A DNA stretch of 64,000 nt from Barnesiella intestinihominis YIT 11860. Its GTDB lineage: Bacteria; Bacteroidota; Bacteroidia; Bacteroidales; Barnesiellaceae. A program made the position numbers and the translations under genes. Shown one piece after another: positions 1-8,952 of this stretch; the stretch's first letter is position 1, and every line of letters starts with the position of its first letter. The notes beneath the pieces were generated by a model. It was given only the letters and a program-made list of their open reading frames with translations, was not told the DNA's origin and searched no databases. Location: NCBI RefSeq assembly GCF_000296465.1, contig NZ_JH815206.1, positions 296,200 through 360,199 on the forward strand, written 5' to 3'.

Positions 1-1512
1 GCGAGTTCCGGTCACTTTGAAGTCCATATCCCCGAGGTGGTCTTCGTCACCGAGAATATCCGAGAGAATGGCATATTTCACATTGTCTTTATCGGTAATC
101 AATCCCATAGCTATACCTGATACCGGTTTCTTGATTTTCACACCGGCATCCATAAGAGCCAATGTCCCGGCACAAACCGTTGCCATCGAGGAGGAACCGT
201 TTGATTCGAGAATATCCGAAACTACACGTACCACGTAAGGATAATCGGCAGGAATCATACGTTTAAGCGCACGGTTCGCCAAGTTTCCGTGTCCTATTTC
301 ACGACGACCTACGCCACGTTGAGCTTTGGCTTCGCCGGTGGAGAAGGGGGGGAAGTTATAGTGCAACAAGAAACGGTCGCGACCTTGATTCAATACGTCG
401 TCGAGAATTTTCTCGTCGAGTTTGGTTCCGAGAGTTACGGTCGATAAAGATTGCGTTTCACCGCGAGTGAAGACTGCCGATCCATGAGGTCCGGGTATAT
501 AATCGACTTCGCACCAGATAGGACGAATTTGTGTGGTAGTACGTCCGTCCAAACGAATACCCTCATCGAGAATACAACGGCGAACAGCTTCTTTTTCTAC
601 ATCGTGGTAGTAGCGTTTTACAAGAGCTCCTTTTTCGGCGGCATCTTCTTCGCTCATGCCGGCTAAGTATTCGTCGACAATCGCGTCGAAAGCGTTTTGG
701 CGGGCATGCTTGTCGGCATTTCCCGAACGTGCGATAGCGTATGCTTTGTCGTAGCATTTTGCCCAAACGTCTTTTCTCAACTCTTCATCGTTGGTCTCGT
801 GGCAATATTCTCTTTTCGCGGTAGAGCCTACGGCTTCTGCCAATTCTTTTTGTACAAGGCAATGAACCTTGATAGCTTCGTGGGCGGCTTTCAATGCTTC
901 GAGCAAATCGGCCTCCGAAACTTCGTCCATTTCGCCTTCTACCATCATAATATTTTCATAAGTGGCTCCCACCATTAAGTCCATATCGGCTTTCTCCAAT
1001 TCGGCGAAAGTGGGATTTATTTTGAATTTACCATCGATACGGGCAACTCGTACTTCCGAGATAGGGCCATTGAAAGGAATGTCCGAAACGGCCAAAGCTG
1101 CCGAAGCGGCAAGACCGGCCAAAGCGTCGGGCATATCTACGCCGTCGCTCGAAAATAACATGATGTTCACGAATGTGTCGGCATGATAATTTTCGGGGAA
1201 CAAAGGGCGCAATACACGATCCACTAAACGGGAAGTAAGTATTTCGTAATCCGAAGCACGGCCTTCTCTTTTGGTGAAACCTCCGGGGAAACGGCCGAAA
1301 GCAGAGAAACGTTCTTTATATTCTACTTGCAGAGGCATGAAATCCACGCCTTCACCGGCTTCTTGGGCCGAACATACGGTAGCCAGCAGCATGGTGTTGC
1401 CCATGCGAACCTCGACGGCTCCATCGGCTTGCTTGGCTAGCTTGCCGGTTTCGATGGTGATGGTCCTTCCATCACCCAAATCGATGGTCTTCTTAATAAC
1501 TTGTTTAATCAT
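1..1512 (-). CDS. pnp: polyribonucleotide nucleotidyltransferase (PNPase), 3' part outside window
   Basis: Phosphorolytic 3'-5' exoribonuclease of RNA turnover, cytoplasmic. The reading frame stays open from the ATG at 1512 to the window edge, giving 504 residues that begin [15 protein letters not shown]. The first RNase PH domain is recognisable by [16 protein letters not shown] and the [15 protein letters not shown] stretch. The last visible residues carry [16 protein letters not shown], the active-site signature of the second RNase PH domain, with its acidic metal ligands. The family is about 700-750 residues, so the end of this domain plus the KH and S1 RNA-binding domains lie beyond the edge. 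A TATCTTTG box on the minus strand sits about 40 bases upstream of the start. Identity is certain; only the C-terminus is unseen. Confidence 0.97.
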   Translation of the reverse strand, partial: MIKQVIKKTIDLGDGRTITIETGKLAKQADGAVEVRMGNTMLLATVCSAQEAGEGVDFMPLQVEYKERFSAFGRFPGGFTKREGRASDYEILTSRLVDRVLRPLFPENYHADTFVNIMLFSSDGVDMPDALAGLAASAALAVSDIPFNGPISEVRVARIDGKFKINPTFAELEKADMDLMVGATYENIMMVEGEMDEVSEADLLEALKAAHEAIKVHCLVQKELAEAVGSTAKREYCHETNDEELRKDVWAKCYDKAYAIARSGNADKHARQNAFDAIVDEYLAGMSEEDAAEKGALVKRYYHDVEKEAVRRCILDEGIRLDGRTTTQIRPIWCEVDYIPGPHGSAVFTRGETQSLSTVTLGTKLDEKILDDVLNQGRDRFLLHYNFPPFSTGEAKAQRGVGRREIGHGNLANRALKRMIPADYPYVVRVVSDILESNGSSSMATVCAGTLALMDAGVKIKKPVSGIAMGLITDKDNVKYAILSDILGDEDHLGDMDFKVTGTR

Positions 1513-1552
1513 AAAATCGATTTTTCTTTATTTTTTCCTTCTCAAAATCGTG

Positions 1553-1560
1553 CAAAGATA
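1553..1560 (-). promoter_or_regulatory. -7 box of the pnp promoter
   Basis: TATCTTTG on the minus strand, an exact match to the Bacteroidetes -7 consensus TAnnTTTG. It lies about 40 bases before the PNPase start codon. The -33 element is weak (a TTTT run). Confidence 0.65.
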
Positions 1561-1753
1561 ATGAAAGTTTGAAAGTAAAACTATGATTATGAAATAAAAA
1601 TGCGAAAATAGAATACGTAGAGAGGAGTCTGAGTCGGTTTAATTTCGTTTTTTTATACTTTCTCCTGACATTTTGCTTGCGCGAGCTTCTCGATTATGTG
1701 ACCGTTTACGGCGAATGCGGGAGTAACCTGTACCTCGGTATATGTCGAGTAAA

Positions 1754-1785
1754 CTTGTTTCTACTTTCGATTTGCACTATTTTTG
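1754..1785 (+). promoter_or_regulatory. promoter-like unit 1 of a tandem set
   Basis: CTTG, then a spacer of 20, then TATTTTTG. It resembles the two units that follow, including the shared TTTCTACTTTC-like spacer start and the CACTAT run into the -7 box. It is the most distal of three units before the thioredoxin-fold lipoprotein gene. Confidence 0.45.
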
Positions 1786-1821
1786 CCATTGATAGTGAAA
1801 ATCAATGTAATTGAAATGTGT

Positions 1822-1852
1822 TTTGCTTCTGTCTTCATTTGCATTATCTTTG
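1822..1852 (+). promoter_or_regulatory. promoter-like unit 2 of a tandem set
   Basis: TTTG, spacer of 19, TATCTTTG: both elements match the Bacteroidetes consensus at standard spacing. The spacer is similar to those of the flanking units. Confidence 0.55.
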
Positions 1853-1893
1853 CATAGTGCGAAATAGGTTATGCCCCGGTATAATCAAGTGAA

Positions 1894-1925
1894 TTTGCTT
1901 CTACTCTCGGCGTATACTATCTTTG
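1894..1925 (+). promoter_or_regulatory. proximal promoter of the thioredoxin-fold lipoprotein gene
   Basis: TTTG, spacer of 20, TATCTTTG, ending about 40 bases before the ATG at 1965. This is the best-placed of three repeated promoter-like units. The rest of the 450-base gap between pnp and this gene shows nothing else recognisable. Confidence 0.7.
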
Positions 1926-1964
1926 CAATTGAAGAAAGGAACATAATTTATAACATATACGGAA

Positions 1965-3104
1965 ATGAAAAAGTGGGTATTTGGGTGTGCAATGGCGTTG
2001 GTGATAACCTCGTGCGACAATAAGAAATTTTCCATTCAGGGACGCGTGGCCGATGCCGATGGACAAGTACTGTATTTAGAGTCGTTGGCTGTGAATGGTA
2101 CAGAGCTTCTCGATTCTGTCGAATTGGATAAGGACGGTCGGTTTAAATTCAAGTATCATGCTCCGCAGTATCCTGAGTTTTATCAATTGAGATTAGACAA
2201 GTCCATCATACATTTGGCCATAGATTCGACCGAAACATTGAACCTCTCGGCGAATGCGGCCGATTTTGCCAATGACTATGAACTTACAGGGTCGGACGAA
2301 TGTGTGAAGATGCGCATTGTCGCTCAGGAAAGCGCCAAGTTAAAAAAACGAATCGATGAACTGTCCCGAGCTATGTCTTCCAATAGCGACCGTGTCGACG
2401 ATTTGCGGAAGCTGGCAATCGAAGATTTGGCCGTCTATAAAAAGAAAATGTTCGATTTGGTATTGGAAAATCCGGCCTCGGCAACTGCATATTATATTGT
2501 TTTTCAAGAAATAAACGGAGATAAAATATTTGATCCTTATGATGCCGATGACCGAAAATTGATAGCTGCCGTCGCTACGGGATTCGATTCGCTTTATCCC
2601 GATTCGCCTCGATCCAAACAATTGAAGAACATGACACTGGCTGCTATTGCCGCTGAGCGTGCTGCGCAAAAGGAAAAGTCCGAAATTGAAGCGAGCACAG
2701 CCAATTTTCTGGATATGGAATTATACGATTTGCGAGGACGGAAAAAGGTCTTGTCCAATTTTGTCGATGCTGGTAAAGTCGTTCTTCTGAGTTTTACCGC
2801 CTATCAGGCCGATTATTCTCCGGTGTATAATATGAAGTTGGCCGAGCTCTATAAAAAATACAAGTCGAAAGGGTTGGAAATATATCAAGTTTCTTTGGAT
2901 GCCGACGAGCAGGCTTGGAAAGTTGCGGCCGATAATCTCCCGTGGATTTGTGTGCGAGATCCTCAAAGCGTTTATTCGCATAATGCCGCCATGTATAATG
3001 TGAAGACACTGCCTACATGCTTTGTTATCGATAGGAATGACGGTATTGTAAAACGGATAGAAAAAGTCGATGAAATAGAAAACGCGGTACAGTCTCGGCT
3101 TTAA
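1965..3104 (+). CDS. DUF4369/thioredoxin-fold lipoprotein lacking the CxxC motif
   Basis: Predicted lipoprotein of 379 residues, with signal peptide and lipobox ending in TSC at residue 17. Residues about 22-120 resemble the DUF4369 beta domain found before thioredoxin domains in Bacteroidetes; about 120-240 is helical. Residues about 250-379 form an AhpC/TSA/thioredoxin-like fold: GKVVLLSFTA strand, helix, LEIYQVSLD strand, and a TLPTCFVID segment with the cis-proline. Where active relatives carry WCxxC, this protein has TAYQADYSP, so no redox cysteine pair exists. By family it would face the periplasm. Catalytic thiol-disulfide exchange is unlikely; a scaffold or binding role is inference. 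It stands alone behind a tandem promoter array. Confidence 0.85.
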   Translation: MKKWVFGCAMALVITSCDNKKFSIQGRVADADGQVLYLESLAVNGTELLDSVELDKDGRFKFKYHAPQYPEFYQLRLDKSIIHLAIDSTETLNLSANAADFANDYELTGSDECVKMRIVAQESAKLKKRIDELSRAMSSNSDRVDDLRKLAIEDLAVYKKKMFDLVLENPASATAYYIVFQEINGDKIFDPYDADDRKLIAAVATGFDSLYPDSPRSKQLKNMTLAAIAAERAAQKEKSEIEASTANFLDMELYDLRGRKKVLSNFVDAGKVVLLSFTAYQADYSPVYNMKLAELYKKYKSKGLEIYQVSLDADEQAWKVAADNLPWICVRDPQSVYSHNAAMYNVKTLPTCFVIDRNDGIVKRIEKVDEIENAVQSRL

Positions 3105-3157
3105 GGTTCGATACGAGGTTCGGAAAATGAACTTTTGGACGAATATCGTTGTTTTTT

Positions 3158-3188
3158 TTTGGAAGATAAAAAAAAGAGAGTATCTTTG
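3158..3188 (+). promoter_or_regulatory. greA promoter
   Basis: TTTG at the end of a T-run, spacer of 19, then TATCTTTG. Transcription would begin near 3195, leaving an untranslated leader of about 150 bases before greA. Confidence 0.65.
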
Positions 3189-3212
3189 TCACATTGAAAG
3201 CACAAAAAGGAG

Positions 3213-3240
3213 TCCCGACAAACGGCGGGATTTCTTTTTT
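3213..3240 (+). terminator. terminator-like hairpin inside the greA leader
   Basis: Stem TCCCG/CGGGA with an 8-base loop followed directly by a T-rich run. It lies about 20 bases after the predicted greA transcription start, so it could act as an attenuator or give a short leader RNA. It could also terminate readthrough from the gene upstream. Confidence 0.5.
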
Positions 3241-3345
3241 GTTTAGGAGCCGTTTTGAAATTTCCAAGTGATATTGGAACCTTCGAAAAATTGAAACGAC
3301 ATCTCGATGAGAAAATTATTTAATATAAACTATAGGAGTTAGATT

Positions 3346-3816
3346 ATGGCTATTACGTACATGACCGAAGAAGGTTACAAAAAATTGATGGAAGAGATCG
3401 CTTATCTCGAAAATGTGAAGCGTCCCGAAATCTCACGGGCTATCGGTGAGGCACGTGATAAAGGAGATCTCTCGGAAAATGCCGAGTACGATGCCGCCAA
3501 AGAGGCGCAAGGAATGCTCGAAATGAAAATTTCTCAGTTGAAAGATTTAGTGGCGAATGCACGCTTTATCGACGAGAGTAAATTGAACACCCATACGGTT
3601 CAGATTTTGAATACAGTAAAAATTAAAAATGTGAAGAACGGGGCGGTAATGACCTACACTATCGTATCTGAGTCCGAAGCCAATTTGAGAGAAGGAAAAA
3701 TCTCGGCCACGACGCCTATCGCCAAAGGACTGTTGGGCAAGAAAGTCGGAGACATCGCAGAGATTCAAGTGCCTTCTGGATTGATGTCGTTCGAGATCGT
3801 AGATATTTCTATTTAG
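3346..3816 (+). CDS. greA: transcription elongation factor GreA
   Basis: Binds the secondary channel of RNA polymerase and stimulates cleavage of backtracked transcripts. The 156 residues match the family length. The N-terminal coiled-coil hairpin (about 1-75) carries the tip sequence GDLSENAEYDAAKE with the acidic residues that act at the polymerase active site. The C-terminal FKBP-like domain (about 80-156) includes the IAKGLLGKKVGD turn. The gene is monocistronic between its own promoter and a strong terminator. The ATG at 3346 follows TAGGAGTTAG-type ribosome-binding sequence. Confidence 0.97.
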   Translation: MAITYMTEEGYKKLMEEIAYLENVKRPEISRAIGEARDKGDLSENAEYDAAKEAQGMLEMKISQLKDLVANARFIDESKLNTHTVQILNTVKIKNVKNGAVMTYTIVSESEANLREGKISATTPIAKGLLGKKVGDIAEIQVPSGLMSFEIVDISI

Positions 3817-3821
3817 GCATA

Positions 3822-3855
3822 AGCCGATGTGCGAGTTATGCACACCGGCTTTTTT
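3822..3855 (+). terminator. greA terminator
   Basis: Stem AGCCGaTGTGC/GCACAcCGGCT (one mismatch) followed by a T-run, six bases after the greA stop codon. Confidence 0.85.
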
Positions 3856-4046
3856 ATTATAGATATTCCCCCTTTCTCTCCTATAGTTCGCAGAAAGGGG
3901 GAATATTTTTTGTCACCCTGTTTCTTTTCACATTAATATAGAGTGTCTTGTCGAAAAGTCTCAGCGAGCTTAGCTTTTTTGTGTTTGATTTTCGCTATAT
4001 TTATGGGATACGGTTCGGCATAGCCGAATCGGAAATATGATTTCCA

Positions 4047-4078
4047 TTTGTCTTTGCACTCAACTTTCACTATATTTG
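4047..4078 (+). promoter_or_regulatory. promoter of the HIT-family gene
   Basis: TTTG, spacer of 20, TATATTTG, ending 21 bases before the ATG. A weaker similar unit (GTTTGATTTTCGCTATATTTA) lies near 3985-4012. Confidence 0.7.
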
Positions 4079-4099
4079 TAGACCTAAAATCACGAAATT

Positions 4100-4495
4100 A
4101 TGGCATCTATTTTCAGTCGTATCGTTGCCGGTGAAATACCGTGCTATAAAGTAGCCGAAGATGAAAACTACTTTGCTTTTTTAGACATCAGTCCCGTTGC
4201 CAAAGGTCATACTTTGGTTATTCCCAAACAAGAGGTCGATTATATTTTCGATTTGGACGATGAGACTTATGTGGGTCTTACCCGATTTGCCAAACGGGTG
4301 GCAAAAGCTATCGAGAAAGCGATTCCTTGTAAGCGAGTGGGAGTCGCTGTTATGGGACTCGAAGTCCCGCACACTCATATTCACCTCGTTCCTATTAACA
4401 AGGAAGCGGATATGAATTTTTTCCGGGACAAACTTTCTCTTGAATCTACCGAGATGCAAGCTATTGCCGAGGCTATCGCTCGGGAAATGGAATGA
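4100..4495 (+). CDS. HIT family nucleotide-binding protein
   Basis: Small cytoplasmic hydrolase or transferase of the histidine-triad (HINT/HIT) family, typically acting on phosphoramidate or dinucleoside polyphosphate bonds. The 131 residues match the family. The N-terminal FSRIVAGEIPCYKVAED block is typical, and the triad HTHIHLV near residue 92-98 supplies the catalytic histidines. The gene has its own promoter and converges with the ABC permease gene to the right. The exact substrate cannot be read from the sequence. Confidence 0.93.
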   Translation: MASIFSRIVAGEIPCYKVAEDENYFAFLDISPVAKGHTLVIPKQEVDYIFDLDDETYVGLTRFAKRVAKAIEKAIPCKRVGVAVMGLEVPHTHIHLVPINKEADMNFFRDKLSLESTEMQAIAEAIAREME

Positions 4496-4600
4496 TTCTC
4501 AGTGCCCTTAAAAAGCGTAGGCGTTGGTTTTAATGAATCTTTCGTCGGTCATCATAAGATGAGATAGGGCGGGTGACATGCAGTGACGGAGTGTGGTAGG

Positions 4601-5842
4601 TTATTGTTCGTTTTGTTTGGCTGTCAGAAGTCTTTTTCTCAGAAATTTGGCCGGATACCAAGCGGTCACGAATCCCAAAATGAGGACGATGGCTGTGACT
4701 GCCAGCGTGTCGAGGAGTTCCAGCTTCACCGGATAAGCGTCGGTAATAAACACGCCTTCGGAACTGCCCAATTTCAGTATTCCGTATTCTTGTTGCAGAT
4801 AGCAGAGTATGACTCCCAAGATGAGTCCCGAACCAGCCCCGATAGCCGAAATGAGCCACCCTTCGACGAGGAAGATTTTAGAAATGAGTCTGTCGTCGGC
4901 TCCGAGGTTTTGTAGTGTATCTATATCCCGTTTTTTGTCGATAATAAGCATCGACAAGGCTCCGATTACGTTGAATGTGGCAATCATCAGAATGAACGAT
5001 AAAATAAGAAATGTGATCCATTTCTCTATTTGCACCCATTTGTACCAGTCGTTTTGCTGTATGTGGGTCGCCACCCGATAAGCGTCACCGAGGTGTTCTC
5101 TCAATTTTTTCGCAAATTCGTTTTCATCTGTCGTTGGAGTGAGATGCAATTCGATAGCGGTCGCTTCGGTAGTATAACTGAACATCTCGCGAGCGGTCGA
5201 CAAGGGTATGATGGCGAGCTGGTCGTCATAGATGGCTTGGTTGGCGCAGAATGTCGATGAGACGAAAATACGTCTCCCGTTAAACGACTGTGACGGATTG
5301 GCCAGATTGACTTTTCCCAACCGATTGGGAGCGTACAATTCTACCGGATAAGGAGAGTTGGCGACAACGCCGAGTTGTCCAGCTACGCCGATACCTAATG
5401 ATACGTAGTCGATTCTGCCGTCGTTGAGTTGGAACGTTCCGCTCGTGACAATGTCTTGTATGTGGGAAAGCTCTGTATAATTGTCGGGTACGCCTTTCAC
5501 TAAAACAGGCCGTTGCCGGTCTTTGTATATGCAGAGGGCGTTTTCTTCGATGACGGGTGTGAATGTTTTCACCTCGTTCCATTCGGCGATTTGCTCGATA
5601 GCCTCTTCTTCGGTGTCAAGAGTTTTGCCTTGCAACGGAGTTATTTTTATCTGCGGGTCTATTTGGGAGTAGAGCGATCCTATCAGCTCCGTAAATCCGT
5701 TGTAGACCGATAGCGTGCAGACGAGAGCCAACGTAGTGATAGCCACCCCGCATACCGAGACAATCGATATGGCATTGATGGCGCTATGCGATTTTTTTGA
5801 AAACAAGTAACGCCATGCTATTTTCCGGGCGAGGCGGTTCAT
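4601..5842 (-). CDS. FtsX-like ABC transporter permease (LolC/LolE type)
   Basis: Inner-membrane permease of 413 residues, the family that extracts lipoproteins from the inner membrane in the Lol pathway. A first membrane helix at about 20-45 (INAISIVSVCGVAITTLAL) is followed by a large periplasmic MacB-like core domain (about 50-260). Three more helices (about 270-300, 325-350, 375-400) make up the FtsX domain. It starts 9 bases after rbfA stops, as the last gene of the leftward aroQ-pyk-methyltransferase-rbfA-permease run. The ATPase partner is not in the window. LolC versus LolE cannot be decided. Confidence 0.88.
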   Translation of the reverse strand: MNRLARKIAWRYLFSKKSHSAINAISIVSVCGVAITTLALVCTLSVYNGFTELIGSLYSQIDPQIKITPLQGKTLDTEEEAIEQIAEWNEVKTFTPVIEENALCIYKDRQRPVLVKGVPDNYTELSHIQDIVTSGTFQLNDGRIDYVSLGIGVAGQLGVVANSPYPVELYAPNRLGKVNLANPSQSFNGRRIFVSSTFCANQAIYDDQLAIIPLSTAREMFSYTTEATAIELHLTPTTDENEFAKKLREHLGDAYRVATHIQQNDWYKWVQIEKWITFLILSFILMIATFNVIGALSMLIIDKKRDIDTLQNLGADDRLISKIFLVEGWLISAIGAGSGLILGVILCYLQQEYGILKLGSSEGVFITDAYPVKLELLDTLAVTAIVLILGFVTAWYPAKFLRKRLLTAKQNEQ

Positions 5843-5851
5843 AGGGAGCGT

Positions 5852-6187
5852 TTACTTTTTCAGTAGAGAATCTATGTTTTCGATGTAGTCGAGCGAATCG
5901 TCGAGGAAAAACGATAGTTCGGGAGTTTTTCTCAACTGGTAACGTACCCGCTGTGAAAGCTCGTATCGAATGGTTTTCGTATTGGCATTGATGTTTTCTA
6001 TCATTTCTGCGCTCTTTTCCGGCGGGAAAATACTCAGGTAGGCTTTTGCCGTACTCAGGTCGGGACTTACCCGCACTACGCTTACCGATATGATTATCCC
6101 ATGTGTTTTACGGGTTTCTGCCAAGAATATGTCGCTCAATTCTTTTTGGAGCAGTCGACTTATTTTGTTTTGTCTGGTTGTTTCCAT
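5852..6187 (-). CDS. rbfA: 30S ribosome-binding factor A
   Basis: Small KH-like protein needed for late 30S subunit maturation and 16S rRNA 5' end processing. The 111 residues match the family. The N-terminal helix contains RQNKISRLLQKELSDIF, and the motif VSVVRVSPDLSTAKAYLSIF is the family hallmark, followed by RYELSQRVRYQLRKTPELSFFLDDSLDY. It lies between the O-methyltransferase and permease genes in one leftward run. Confidence 0.95.
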   Translation of the reverse strand: METTRQNKISRLLQKELSDIFLAETRKTHGIIISVSVVRVSPDLSTAKAYLSIFPPEKSAEMIENINANTKTIRYELSQRVRYQLRKTPELSFFLDDSLDYIENIDSLLKK

Positions 6188-6238
6188 AATAGGTGGTTTT
6201 AATAAATAACAAAGTTTTACCCCGTATATCCGGCGAAA

Positions 6239-6874
6239 TTATGGTTTTTTCCATAAGATCGTGAGTCCGTCTCGTAAGGGAAGTATAATTTTTTCTACCC
6301 GATTGTCGGTCGCGACGAAGTCGTTGAACCGTTCTATTCCTATGGTTTGGGCATCGCGGCTGTTCGGGTCGGTCACGACTTTACCGTCCCATAGGGTATT
6401 GTCGGCAAGAATGAACCCTTCCGGTCGCACCTTCGGCAATACGAGCTCGTAATATTTCAAGTAATCCCTTTTGTTGGCATCGATAAACACGATGTCGTAC
6501 GTGTCGGTTAATGCCGGAATGATGTCCGAAGCATCGCCTATAATCAATTTTATCCGGTCGCGTAACGGAGATTTATCGAAATAACTGCGGGTGAAATCTT
6601 CTATCTCGTCGTCGATCTCTATGGTGTGTACTTCGCCGCCCTCGGTCAGTCCTTCGGCCAAGCACAAGGCCGAATATCCAGTGAAGGTTCCCAGTTCCAA
6701 TATTCTGTGCGGCCGGATCATGCGGCAGAACATTTTGAGAATCCTCCCTTGCAGATGACCCGATACCATGCGCGGACGCAAGTGGTAGAGATGGGTGTTT
6801 CTGTCGAGAGAAGCGAGCAGCTCGTCTTCCTTGTCGATGTGGGTCAATATGTATTCTTCCAGTTCGGGCGTCAT
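6239..6874 (-). CDS. class I SAM-dependent O-methyltransferase
   Basis: Cytosolic methyltransferase of the COMT-like O-methyltransferase family 3, 211 residues. The SAM-binding motif ILELGTFTGYSALCLAEGL is at about 59-77. Motif II includes VHTIEIDDEIEDF, and YDIVFIDANKRDYLKYYE carries the metal-binding aspartate, with ADNTLWDGKV following. The start codon overlaps the end of the pyruvate kinase gene by 4 bases (translational coupling). The acceptor substrate is unknown. Confidence 0.92.
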   Translation of the reverse strand: MTPELEEYILTHIDKEDELLASLDRNTHLYHLRPRMVSGHLQGRILKMFCRMIRPHRILELGTFTGYSALCLAEGLTEGGEVHTIEIDDEIEDFTRSYFDKSPLRDRIKLIIGDASDIIPALTDTYDIVFIDANKRDYLKYYELVLPKVRPEGFILADNTLWDGKVVTDPNSRDAQTIGIERFNDFVATDNRVEKIILPLRDGLTILWKKP

Positions 6875-8334
6875 GCTTCGGTATCTTCCATGTTGGGTAA
6901 CGTATAGTGGTCGAAGTTATCGAGTACTTCTCCTACTCGATTGATTTCTAAGAACGTCGTTCCTTTTCCTTCACCGAATCCGCCGCCTAGATAGGCGATT
7001 AAATCGTCGCGGTTTATCAGGTGTTGTTCCATGAGATGGTTTAGCCCGTTGAACAAATATTCGCGGGAAGTGCGGGTTCGTTCCTGATATAACGGAAAGA
7101 CACCGTATGAGAGGGCCAGTAACCGTATTGTCCGCTCGTAATAGCAAATCGCCAATACCGGGTATCTGCCGCGAAAGGCAGCGACATAACGAGCGGTTCG
7201 TCCTGTGTAACTGTCGGTAACGATAGCTTTCGTGCCCAATTTGTTAAACGTTTTTACGGCTTGTTTGGCAAGGAACGAAGTGACATCGGGGTCGTCGGTC
7301 GAGACTACCCGAATGTTGTTTTCCGTGAGTTTGTTGTTTTCGGCCTCTTCGGCTACACGGGCCATAGTCGCCACCGCTTCGACAGGATATTTCCCATAAG
7401 CCGTTTCACCGCTGAGCATAAGCGCATCGGTATGTTGATAAATGGCATTGGCGATGTCGGTAACTTCGGCACGGGTAGGCCGGGGATTTTTTATCATCGA
7501 GTGCAACATTTGTGTCGCTACGATTACCGGTTTCTTGGCCTGTATGCATTTTTTAATCAGTCGAGCCTGTATGCCGGGGATTTTTTCTTGGGGAACTTCT
7601 ATTCCCAAATCGCCTCGCGCGACCATTACCCCATAGGCGGCTTCGAGTATCTCGTCGATATTATCCACACCCTCTTGATTCTCTATTTTGGCGATAATCT
7701 TGATGGGGCTTTTGTACTCGTCGAGTATAGCCTGTATATCGAGAACATCTTGTTTGCTGCGTACGAACGAGTGAGCGATGAAGTCGATATTTTGTTTAAT
7801 GGCATAGCGGATATTGCGAATGTCTTTTTCTGTGAGAGACGGTAGGTTAATCCGTACTCCCGGGACGTTTACGCTTTTGCGTGCACCCAGCTCTCCGTTG
7901 TTGAGCGATTCGCACAGCAAATCGTCGTTCTCTTTTTTTCGCACGACAAATTCGAGCTCTCCGTCATCGATAAGTATGTGGCTGCCTATGGAAAGGTCCT
8001 CTGCAAAACGGGGATAACTCACCCCGATATATCCGTTGCCGGTCAATGTTCCTTCTTTTCCCGTGATGCGAACGATGTCGCCCGTCGAAAACAAAATGTT
8101 TGAATCCCCCGACAATGCGGTAGTACGCACTTCGGGTCCTTTTGTATCCATTAAAATGGCTATTTTGTTCGAAACGGCACGCACGTTGTCGATGATTTTT
8201 TGAAATCCTTCTTCTTGCAAATGGGCCGAATTCATACGCACCACATTCATGCCGCTTTCGTATAGCTGTTTGATAAAATCGACGTCGCAACGAGCGTCGG
8301 AAATGGTGGCTACTATTTTGGTATATTTGGACAT
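6871..8334 (-). CDS. pyk: pyruvate kinase
   Basis: Converts phosphoenolpyruvate and ADP to pyruvate and ATP, the last step of glycolysis. The 487 residues match the family. Visible motifs are VRMNSAHL (substrate-binding loop), MDTKGPEVRT, the active-site signature IIAKIENQEGVDNIDEIL with its catalytic lysine, VMVARGDLGIEVP (metal and phosphate binding), and VATQMLHSMI. The C-terminal domain from about residue 350 is the usual allosteric domain. It lies between aroQ and the methyltransferase gene in a leftward run. Confidence 0.97.
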   Translation of the reverse strand: MSKYTKIVATISDARCDVDFIKQLYESGMNVVRMNSAHLQEEGFQKIIDNVRAVSNKIAILMDTKGPEVRTTALSGDSNILFSTGDIVRITGKEGTLTGNGYIGVSYPRFAEDLSIGSHILIDDGELEFVVRKKENDDLLCESLNNGELGARKSVNVPGVRINLPSLTEKDIRNIRYAIKQNIDFIAHSFVRSKQDVLDIQAILDEYKSPIKIIAKIENQEGVDNIDEILEAAYGVMVARGDLGIEVPQEKIPGIQARLIKKCIQAKKPVIVATQMLHSMIKNPRPTRAEVTDIANAIYQHTDALMLSGETAYGKYPVEAVATMARVAEEAENNKLTENNIRVVSTDDPDVTSFLAKQAVKTFNKLGTKAIVTDSYTGRTARYVAAFRGRYPVLAICYYERTIRLLALSYGVFPLYQERTRTSREYLFNGLNHLMEQHLINRDDLIAYLGGGFGEGKGTTFLEINRVGEVLDNFDHYTLPNMEDTEA

Positions 8335-8345
8335 ATATGATTAAT

Positions 8346-8771
8346 TTATCGTTCGTTTTCAGTTAGAGCTTCTATGGCGAGCCGGTATGAGTCGAGTCCG
8401 AATCCGATGATCGACCCCTTCGCTGCGGCGGCTATCATTGATGTGTGTCGATACTCTTCCCGGGCATGTATATTGGAAATGTGCACCTCTATAACGGGGG
8501 CGGGCACTGCTCGTATGGCATCGCCGATTGCAATAGACGTGTGTGTGTATGCACCAGCGTTAAGGACAATGCCGTCGCAGGAAAAACCGGCTTCTTGAAT
8601 TTTTCCGATGAGTTCGCCCTCTATGTTGGATTGATAGTATGCGATGTGGTGTTGGGCATAACGTTGCTGCAATTCACAGAGATAATCTTCGAAACTTTTT
8701 TCTCCGTAAATGCTTTTTTCTCTCTTCCCCAAAAGGTTAAGATTCGGCCCGTTAATAATAAGAATATCCAT
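8346..8771 (-). CDS. aroQ: type II 3-dehydroquinate dehydratase
   Basis: Dehydrates 3-dehydroquinate to 3-dehydroshikimate in the shikimate pathway, as a dodecameric cytosolic enzyme. The 141 residues match type II enzymes. IINGPNLNLLGKRE starts the chain, with the catalytic arginine and the mobile-loop tyrosine in KREKSIYG. LNAGAYTHTSIAI and EVHISNIHAREEYRHTS complete the active site. It is first in the leftward run ending in the ABC permease and is divergent from the recombinase gene. Confidence 0.97.
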   Translation of the reverse strand: MDILIINGPNLNLLGKREKSIYGEKSFEDYLCELQQRYAQHHIAYYQSNIEGELIGKIQEAGFSCDGIVLNAGAYTHTSIAIGDAIRAVPAPVIEVHISNIHAREEYRHTSMIAAAAKGSIIGFGLDSYRLAIEALTENER

Positions 8772-8778
8772 AAATCAC

Positions 8779-8786
8779 TATCTTTG
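8779..8786 (+). promoter_or_regulatory. -7 box upstream of the tyrosine recombinase gene
   Basis: TATCTTTG on the plus strand in the divergent aroQ/recombinase gap. No convincing -33 TTTG lies at the right distance. The leader would be about 160 bases. Confidence 0.4.
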
Positions 8787-8952
8787 TAAGGAGAAATACA
8801 TGTTTCGTATTCTCTTCGATTTTGCCTATTTTCATCAAGATACGGAATAGTCTGCCATTAGCGTAGCTTTGTTTTGTATAAAAGCTCAAAAAACTACTCC
8901 TGAATTTAGTGCAAAATTACAGAAAAAAAATGAGATATCGGATAAAAAGAAA

